The notes under the pieces were generated by a model that saw only the letters and a list, made by a program, of their open reading frames with translations, had not been told where the DNA came from and ran no database searches. Positions 24,473 through 29,379 of a DNA stretch of 29,379 nucleotides are shown piece by piece. Each line of letters opens with the position of its first letter. The first letter of the stretch is position 1. The translations under genes were made by a program, and so were the position numbers. Origin of the DNA: an uncultured Prevotella sp. (GTDB lineage Bacteria > Bacteroidota > Bacteroidia > Bacteroidales > Bacteroidaceae); NCBI GenBank assembly GCA_934215545.1, contig CAKQAD010000015.1, forward strand, positions 1-29,379, read 5' to 3'.

Positions 24473-25571
24473 GCGAGATGCCCTCATGGGCAGAAAACAC
24501 CTTAGAGAAATAAGAAGGCGATGAGAAGCCAACGCTGTAGGCAATGTCTTCGAGCTTGGCATTGGGTTGCGAGATGATGAGGGTCTTAGCCTCATTAAGG
24601 CGCAGCGTAGAAATCCAAGCACTGAAATTAGTGCCATATGTGGTGTTGATATAATACGACAGATAACTCTTGTTGGTGCCAAGCGTAGCAGCGAGTTCGT
24701 CGATGTTGAGTTGCTGGTTGATGTAGCTCTTTGCATCTATCCACTCCTTGAGTCGGCTTTCCAAAGCATTCTGTTCAGAAGGTGCAGGCTCAGCAACGGG
24801 TGCTGTCGAAGCAGTGTCGTCGTTGTCTTCGCCAGCTATAGCAACATCGTTGGTGGCTTTGGCAATGGTGCCATACTGCTTTTCGAAGTTAATGAAGCTC
24901 GTAGCAATATACAGGTTTACGCTTATTACATAAAACTGATACAACCAGTTGAAGTAGATGTTTAGGAACATCGTCATTATGGCAAGTATCCACGATACAA
25001 ACAGCAGCATTATGCCATTGCTTGTCCACTTTACAAACTGTAGCTGGTCGTCGGAGAAATAGTTGACGATGGCATGCTCGCTGAAGCTATATTGCATTCT
25101 GAACTCATAGATGAAGCGCACAATGTAGGCAAGCAGCATAACCAGCGCCACCACCATAAGCATCTCGCGCCAAGGAGCCATTGCATCGAGCATGGCAATG
25201 AGGGCAGTGGCAGAGGTGGCAAGCCATAGCGACATGTCGCGGACAATGCGTTTGCGAGTGATGTATTGATTGTTGAGCAGATTGCAAAGTGCATAGCATA
25301 GCAGCATATATTCAAGATAGAACAGGATGATGTCGGCACACTCAATATGGTAGTTGAATTCTTTCCAGCTGCCTTTGGTGAAGAAACACCATGCAAAAAG
25401 GTTTACCGACATGGTGCAGAATGCCGCCGACATGAAGCGTTTGGAGCGTATGTAAGTACGGAACACAATGTCTTTAGGAGCTTTTATCAGCATCAGCATG
25501 ATGCCCACGAAAAGATAACCAGCAGCCACGCATTGTATAAGTTCTTGAAAATAAGTTTCTAATAGAGTCAT
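24438..25571 (-). CDS. Membrane-anchored AraC-family transcriptional regulator
   Basis: The N-terminal part contains about six to seven hydrophobic helices (for example AAGYLFVGIMLMLI, SLWLATSATALIAML, LMVVALVMLLAYIVRFIYEF, GIMLLFVSWILAIMTMFL). An acidic, Ala-rich linker follows, then a C-terminal AraC HTH domain (INIDEL-type start QQLNIDELAATLGTNKSYLSYYI, NEAKTLI, LEDIAYSVGFSSPSYFSKVF). I start it at the ATG at 25571-25569 (MTLLETYF), not at an in-frame ATG 36 bp upstream (25607), because a good promoter -7 box lies at 25595-25602, downstream of that first ATG. It is divergent from the M6 protease and may control it. The signal sensed is unknown. Confidence 0.82.
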   Translation of the reverse strand: MTLLETYFQELIQCVAAGYLFVGIMLMLIKAPKDIVFRTYIRSKRFMSAAFCTMSVNLFAWCFFTKGSWKEFNYHIECADIILFYLEYMLLCYALCNLLNNQYITRKRIVRDMSLWLATSATALIAMLDAMAPWREMLMVVALVMLLAYIVRFIYEFRMQYSFSEHAIVNYFSDDQLQFVKWTSNGIMLLFVSWILAIMTMFLNIYFNWLYQFYVISVNLYIATSFINFEKQYGTIAKATNDVAIAGEDNDDTASTAPVAEPAPSEQNALESRLKEWIDAKSYINQQLNIDELAATLGTNKSYLSYYINTTYGTNFSAWISTLRLNEAKTLIISQPNAKLEDIAYSVGFSSPSYFSKVFSAHEGISPTRWRLQQTQI

Positions 25572-25594
25572 TTCTGTAATGTTATAAGACACTG

Positions 25595-25627
25595 CAAAAG
25601 TAGACATATTTAAGCTAAATTATCAAA
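25595..25627 (-). promoter_or_regulatory. Promoter of the AraC-type gene (also decides its start)
   Basis: On the minus strand TTTG (plus 25624-25627) and TACTTTTG (plus 25595-25602) are 21 bp apart, a full match to the Bacteroidetes consensus. Initiation near 25588 leaves about 17 nt before the ATG at 25571. Confidence 0.78.
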
Positions 25628-25640
25628 CAAGCTATGTTTA
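25609..25640 (+). promoter_or_regulatory. Weak candidate promoter of the M6 protease gene, overlapping the divergent one
   Basis: TTTA (25609-25612) and TATGTTTA (25633-25640) are 20 bp apart, each one base off consensus. The element interlocks with the AraC-gene promoter, so the two may compete or share an operator. Confidence 0.35.
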
Positions 25641-25691
25641 ATTAAATATTAATAACATATAATAAGTTATAAAACAATTAATTCCAATAGT

Positions 25692-28295
25692 ATGATAAAA
25701 CGACTTTTTACAATGGCCGTGGCTTTTGTCCTGGCATTGTCTGTGCAGGCTGTGCCTGCACGTCGTCAGGTGCGACAGGTTAAGCAGACTGATGGCACGC
25801 TACTTACTGTAACAGTACGTGGCGACGAGAATTTCCACTTCACATCTACAACAGACGGTTTGCCTTTGGCACAGCGTGCCGATGGCACATGGTGCTATGC
25901 TCTTATTGGTGCTGATGGCCGCCTTACGGCTTCGGCACAAGCAGCCCATGATGAGAATATGCGACAGGCAGACGAACTCCAGTTTCTCACAACTTATGGT
26001 GCAGATGCACAGCGTGTGCGTTCACTCGGCAAGGCACGCGCCGAACAGCGCAACAAGACGCGTGTGGCTCGTCTTGCAAAGCGCAATGCAGGCGTAATGC
26101 CCGGCTCTACATTGCGTGCTCCTATGGTAGGTGCTGGTGGTGGCGAGGGAATTGGCGTCACTGGCAAGCGCAAGGGACTTGTAATTCTTGTGAACTTTAA
26201 GGATGTGAAGATGAAGGCGGCTCACTCGCAGACAGAGTGGAACAACTTCTTCAACCAAAAGGGATATAGCAATTTTGGCAACTCTGGTTCTGTGCACGAC
26301 TATTTCTACAATCAGTCTTACGGACAGTTCGACCTGTCGTTTGATGTCGTAGGTCCCGTTACCCTTTCGAAGAATATGGTAGAGTATGGTGGCAACGACA
26401 GCGATGGCAACGATGTTGACCCAGCAGGAATGGCATACGAGGCTTGTAAGCTTGTAGCAAGCAAGGTGAATTTTGCCGACTACGACTGGGATGGCGATGG
26501 CGAGGTAGACCAGGTGTTCATAATCTATGCCGGTTATGGCGAGGCTGCCGACCCTGATGAATTGCCTAATACTATATGGCCACACGAATGGGTGCTTTCA
26601 GAGTCGGGCTATAAGCTTACGCTCAATGGCGTGAAGATAGAGACCTATGGCTGCTCGGCAGAGCTTAGCGGAAGCACTGGCTCAGATATGGATGGCATCG
26701 GCACCGCCTGCCATGAGTTCAGCCACTGCCTCGGATTGCCCGACCTCTACGACACCGACTATTCTGGCGGTTTCGGTATGGATGAATGGGATTTGATGGA
26801 TGCTGGTTCGTATGCCGGCGATGGCTATCGCCCCGTAGGCTACAACTCTTACGAGAAGTGGGTGAGCGGTTGGCTGCAGCCCACAGTGCTTAAATCGGCA
26901 TGCTATGTCAACGACCTAAAGCCGCTCAGCGAAGAGCCACAGGCATACATTATATATAATGACGCATGCCCTACAGAGTATTATATGCTCGAAAACCGTC
27001 AGCAGATTGGCACCGATGAAGAGGTGCCTGCACATGGTATGCTGGTGCTTCATGTCGACTACGACAAGAAAGCTTGGGACAATAACCAGGTGAACGATGT
27101 GAAGAGCCATCAGCGACTCACCATTATTCCTGCCGACAACAAGCTCACTTCGGCCACACTCGGTGGCGATACATATCCTGGCACTAAGTCGAACCGCACA
27201 CTTGACGACAGTTCAACACCTGCGGCAAAGCTGTGGAATACCAACAGCAATGGTCGCAAATTTATGGAAAAGCCTATAACAGAAATCAGCGAGGCTGCCG
27301 ATGGCACCATCTCGTTCACATTCATGGGTGGTGAGGTGATAGATGCTCCTGCCAACACCTGGATTACTGCCATGAACACCACTTCGTTTGCGGCTGCATG
27401 GACACCAGTAGAGGGTGCCGAAAGCTATTCTGTGCAACTGCGCGAGAAGGGCAATGAGCCCGATGCCGAGCAGTCTCTTATGCTTGCCGAAGATTTCACC
27501 AAGTGGACCACTGCCAATAACAAGGAAGGAACTACCGACATTTCGGCGTCATTGGATAAATACATGACTAATAATGGTTGGACAGGTGCTAAGGTCTATC
27601 AGTGTCCTGGCTACGCCAAGTTGGGCAGCTCTAAGAATAAGGGCAATTTGATGTCGCCAGTTATCAAGAATCCTCAAACAGGCAATGTCACCGTGCGCAT
27701 CTGCTCAAGCGCTTATGGCTCTGATGTGGCTGTGTCGGCAGTGACACTCCACGATGCCAGCGGCAATCAGATAGCATCGCAGTCGATAGTGCCAGCAGGT
27801 GGCAACCTTTGTGTGAACTTCGCCAATCCAGACTGCAGAGACTTCAGAGTGAAGGTGCAGCCAGAGAAGCGCGGTATGATCTATAGCATCGCCATCTACG
27901 ACGGCGAGTTTAGCGAGGACGACTTTGCTGACGCCATGTCGGCTCCTGCCAAGATGGCTAAGGCTCCTACCAAGCAGTTCGACCAAGTTAAGACCACTAC
28001 TTATGCTTTCAACGAACTCACCGAAAATGGCATTTACCAGTGGCGTGTACGCACTGTTAAGGGTAAGCTGGTGTCTGCATGGACAGAGTGGATGCTCATT
28101 GACTTGAGCACACCAAACTCAATTCAGTCGATCACTGCCCCGGCAGAGTTTGGCACCGACGATATCGTTGAGGTGTACACTGTCGACGGAGCATATGTGG
28201 GCAGCATGACAGTGGGCTCTGTAACAACAATGCCTTTAGCACCAGGACTCTATGTGGCAAAGAAGGGCAATAAGTCGATGAAGATAATGAAGTAA
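25692..28295 (+). CDS. Secreted M6-family metalloprotease with type IX secretion C-terminal domain
   Basis: The 867-residue protein has a signal peptide (1-20, ending SVQA). An N-terminal pro-region covers about 21-155. The M6 catalytic domain follows at about 160-540: the zinc motif HEFSHCLGLPD at 341-351 has His341, Glu342, His345 and probable third ligand Asp351, with a Met-turn DLMDAGSY at 367-374. DYDWDGDGEVDQV at 263-275 is a calcium-loop-like element. A fibronectin-III-like segment begins near 555 and is followed by a jelly-roll-like region and another beta segment. The last about 70 residues (VEVYTVDGAYVGSMTVG, LAPGLYVAKKGNKSMKIMK) match a type A sorting domain for export by the type IX system. 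It probably degrades extracellular proteins or peptides. A strong terminator follows. Confidence 0.88.
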   Translation: MIKRLFTMAVAFVLALSVQAVPARRQVRQVKQTDGTLLTVTVRGDENFHFTSTTDGLPLAQRADGTWCYALIGADGRLTASAQAAHDENMRQADELQFLTTYGADAQRVRSLGKARAEQRNKTRVARLAKRNAGVMPGSTLRAPMVGAGGGEGIGVTGKRKGLVILVNFKDVKMKAAHSQTEWNNFFNQKGYSNFGNSGSVHDYFYNQSYGQFDLSFDVVGPVTLSKNMVEYGGNDSDGNDVDPAGMAYEACKLVASKVNFADYDWDGDGEVDQVFIIYAGYGEAADPDELPNTIWPHEWVLSESGYKLTLNGVKIETYGCSAELSGSTGSDMDGIGTACHEFSHCLGLPDLYDTDYSGGFGMDEWDLMDAGSYAGDGYRPVGYNSYEKWVSGWLQPTVLKSACYVNDLKPLSEEPQAYIIYNDACPTEYYMLENRQQIGTDEEVPAHGMLVLHVDYDKKAWDNNQVNDVKSHQRLTIIPADNKLTSATLGGDTYPGTKSNRTLDDSSTPAAKLWNTNSNGRKFMEKPITEISEAADGTISFTFMGGEVIDAPANTWITAMNTTSFAAAWTPVEGAESYSVQLREKGNEPDAEQSLMLAEDFTKWTTANNKEGTTDISASLDKYMTNNGWTGAKVYQCPGYAKLGSSKNKGNLMSPVIKNPQTGNVTVRICSSAYGSDVAVSAVTLHDASGNQIASQSIVPAGGNLCVNFANPDCRDFRVKVQPEKRGMIYSIAIYDGEFSEDDFADAMSAPAKMAKAPTKQFDQVKTTTYAFNELTENGIYQWRVRTVKGKLVSAWTEWMLIDLSTPNSIQSITAPAEFGTDDIVEVYTVDGAYVGSMTVGSVTTMPLAPGLYVAKKGNKSMKIMK

Positions 28296-28328
28296 TTACG
28301 GGTGCAACAACTGTTGCAAATACTATAA

Positions 28329-28371
28329 ATCGCCCCCAATCGGTAAGCATACTGGTTGGGGGCGATTGCTT
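28329..28371 (+). terminator. Rho-independent terminator of the M6 protease gene
   Basis: ATCGCCCCCAA (28329-28339) pairs perfectly with TTGGGGGCGAT (28356-28366). The stem extends inward through wobble pairs around an AAGCAT loop. It is followed by TGCTTTTTG. It lies 33 bp after the stop codon. Confidence 0.92.
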
Positions 28372-28466
28372 TTTGTATGTTATAATTTGAGTTTATCGGT
28401 GTTATATATCACTTTTTGTGAAATAAACACAACACATCATAACATTTTGTTAATATGTCAGCATCG

Positions 28467-28499
28467 TTTGTGATATTACTTTTTTTTATCGTATTTTTG
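28467..28499 (+). promoter_or_regulatory. Promoter of the cysteine-periodic secreted protein
   Basis: TTTG (28467-28470) and TATTTTTG (28492-28499) are 21 bp apart, a full consensus match. Initiation near 28506 leaves a leader of about 18 nt. Confidence 0.8.
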
Positions 28500-28523
28500 C
28501 AAAGTAGTTAAACATAAAAAGAT

Positions 28524-28994
28524 ATGAAGAAAACATTTTTAATGATGCTGATGGTGCTCGTTTCGATAGCCGCTTCAGCTAAAGACATGAAAACAATAGT
28601 GTCTGTCAATGACTCTCAATGCCAGACACAGGTAACAAAATGCAATGGCACTGCTCAGTGCACTGGCAAACCTCAGTGCAAAGATGCAAGCAAGTGCAAG
28701 GCCGCTGCTCAGTGCAAAGATGCTGGCAAGTGCAAGGCTGCTGCTCAGTGCAAAGATGCTGGCAAGTGCAAGGCTGCTGCTCAGTGCAAAGGCACTTGTG
28801 AAGGCAAGTGTGCAGGAGCTTGTGCTAACAACTGCAAGAATGCTTGTGCAAGCAAGTGTAAGAGTGCAGCTCAGTGCAATGGCGCTGGTAAGTGTGCAAA
28901 CAAGGCCAGCAATAACGCTTCTGCTTGCAAGAAGAGTGCAGCATGTTGCAAGACACAAGGCACTGCAAAGCCTTCTTGTGGTGGCTGCAAATAA
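28524..28994 (+). CDS. Small secreted protein with strictly periodic cysteines (unrecognised family)
   Basis: The 156-residue protein has a signal peptide MKKTFLMMLMVLVSIAASA (1-19). The mature part contains 23 cysteines and no aromatic residue or His. Cysteines 40-88 recur exactly every six residues (nine Cys), then every four from 88 to 112, then every six again at 112, 118 and 124. A CC pair (141-142) and CGGC (152-155) close the protein. Ala, Lys and Asn fill the gaps, and the charge is strongly positive. I do not recognise the family. Possibilities are a periplasmic metal-binding (metallothionein-like) protein, a disulphide-rich solenoid, or an extracellular effector. It has its own promoter and no close partner gene. 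Confidence 0.85.
   Translation: MKKTFLMMLMVLVSIAASAKDMKTIVSVNDSQCQTQVTKCNGTAQCTGKPQCKDASKCKAAAQCKDAGKCKAAAQCKDAGKCKAAAQCKGTCEGKCAGACANNCKNACASKCKSAAQCNGAGKCANKASNNASACKKSAACCKTQGTAKPSCGGCK
28692..28793 (+). repeat. 36-nt in-frame tandem repeat inside the cysteine-periodic gene
   Basis: Two 36-nt units (28692-28727 and 28728-28763), nearly identical, are followed by a 30-nt partial third (28764-28793). Each encodes a 12-residue block KCKAAAQCKDAG holding two cysteines six residues apart. The low divergence suggests recent expansion by slippage or unequal recombination. Confidence 0.9.
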
Positions 28995-29016
28995 TGTATA
29001 TGCTCAGCTAATGGCT

Positions 29017-29056
29017 ATGTAATTCAATTTTTCGAGTCCGAAAAATTGAATTACAT
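29017..29056. repeat. 18-bp perfect inverted repeat with AGTC loop
   Basis: TGTAATTCAATTTTTCG (29018-29034) pairs with CGAAAAATTGAATTACA (29039-29055), plus an outer A-T pair. It lies 22 bp after the stop of the cysteine-periodic gene and may end or protect that transcript. No U-tract follows on the plus strand. Confidence 0.9.
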
Positions 29057-29119
29057 GAACCGAAAAACAAACTTACAAAGGCCAGAAAACAAGCTTACCT
29101 GGCCCGAAAAAGTTTGCTG
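29038..29119. repeat. Degenerate 21-22-nt tandem repeats
   Basis: Units start at 29038, 29060, 29082 and 29103 (the last partial). Each begins CC[G/A/C]GAAAA-like and the first three have a TTAC 12-13 nt later. The first unit overlaps the right arm of the 18-bp hairpin. Confidence 0.6.
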
Positions 29120-29190
29120 AAAATAGTAATACGTAACTTGTATAAGTAGAATGTAATATACAACACAATAGTTGAACCCTACAAAAAACA

Positions 29191-29226
29191 ACAGCGGCAT
29201 CATTCACTCTTGAATGATGCCGCTGT
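29191..29226 (-). terminator. Bidirectional terminator-like hairpin
   Basis: ACAGCGGCATCATTC (29191-29205) pairs perfectly with GAATGATGCCGCTGT (29212-29226) around a 6-nt loop. On the minus strand the hairpin is followed by TGTTTTTTGT, a good U-tract; on the plus strand a weaker CTTATGTTT follows. Confidence 0.75.
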
Positions 29227-29379
29227 CTTATGTTTAACCTTAATTTTTCTGAGTAAATGAAAATCCTCACGGACTCTCATTGCTACCTGTTAAACAATCA
29301 TTAATTTACCTTAAACCTAATAACTAAAAACCTAAATCTATTACTACTAACCTAAACAATCTATTAACCTTTTGATGAT

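Larger units (their letters stand above)
28995..29379. other. Non-coding right edge (385 bp): hairpins, short repeats and leader-like sequence
   Basis: It holds an 18-bp perfect hairpin (29017-29056), degenerate 21-22-nt repeats (29038-29119), a 15-bp perfect hairpin (29191-29226) and, from about 29290 to 29372, a stretch without a single G on the plus strand. No ORF with support is present. The last part looks like the untranslated 5' leader of a plus-strand gene beyond the edge. Confidence 0.6.

Noticed and set aside
26022..26585. Minus-strand frame opposite the M6 protease
   Set aside because: It is the antisense shadow of the catalytic domain; no start context or motif.
28692..28793. CRISPR array
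   Set aside because: The 36-nt units are contiguous, without spacers, and encode protein.
28524..28994. RiPP/lanthipeptide-type precursor peptide
   Set aside because: It has a Sec-type signal peptide, is long, and no modification or export enzymes are adjacent.
28645..29022. Long open frame in another phase over the cysteine-periodic gene (Ala/Ser/Leu-rich)
   Set aside because: It arises from the 36-nt repeats being open in several frames; the chosen frame has a signal peptide, a promoter and ordered Cys spacing.
29038..29119. CRISPR-like or attachment-site repeats
   Set aside because: Units are degenerate and adjacent; no spacers, no cas genes, no integrase or tRNA nearby.

Overview
The window looks like a chromosomal segment from a Bacteroidota species, most likely Prevotellaceae. 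Promoters match the Bacteroidetes pattern TTTG-N19-21-TAnnTTTG (clearest upstream of 19584, 25571 and 28524). There is a PorE-like OmpA lipoprotein, an M6 protease with a type IX secretion-like C-terminal tail, an UpxY-type NusG paralogue and an ECF sigma cassette with a DUF6249-like membrane protein. I see no rRNA, tRNA, CRISPR array or transposase.

Positions 1-9097 form an AT-rich, all-minus-strand run of genes, read here from right to left. They are an UpxY/NusG-like antiterminator, an AbiH-family protein, a large Ser/Thr-kinase-like protein with Sel1 and BspA-type repeats, a DUF6939-like protein, a DarT-like ADP-ribosyltransferase fused to a von Willebrand A domain, a PP2C-like phosphatase, a 38-codon gene remnant, an AlbA/Schlafen-like ATPase and the start of an XRE-family regulator. 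Spacings are -4 to 71 bp and one promoter precedes the set, so it is probably one operon. Its core (1940-7492) resembles the kinase/phosphatase/vWA 'TerY-P' triad, but a DNA-ADP-ribosylating toxin-like domain is fused directly to the vWA. I consider this the most interesting system in the window and propose it is a phospho-regulated defence or conflict module.

Positions 9457-19278 are mostly housekeeping or envelope genes. They include an Lrp/AsnC regulator with an acidic tail, an rsmF-like/thyA/folA operon (minus), a three-gene overlapping cassette (DUF6249-like protein, ECF sigma factor, small membrane protein), a porE-like lipoprotein and topoisomerase III.

Positions 19584-24472 hold purT followed by four closely spaced genes for a modified deoxy-amino sugar: an acyltransferase-3 membrane protein, an FdtA/QdtA-like ketoisomerase, a DegT-type aminotransferase and a GNAT-like acyltransferase. 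The aminotransferase and ketoisomerase together indicate a dTDP-3-amino-3,6-dideoxyhexose for a surface glycan. The dTDP-4-keto-6-deoxyglucose precursor genes (rmlA/rmlB) are not in the window.

Positions 24438-28295 hold a membrane-anchored AraC-type regulator divergent from a secreted M6 metalloprotease. From 28524 there is a small secreted protein whose cysteines fall every 6, then every 4, then every 6 residues. The right edge (28995-29379) is non-coding, with two strong hairpins, degenerate 21-22-nt repeats and a G-free stretch that looks like the 5' leader of a gene beyond the edge.
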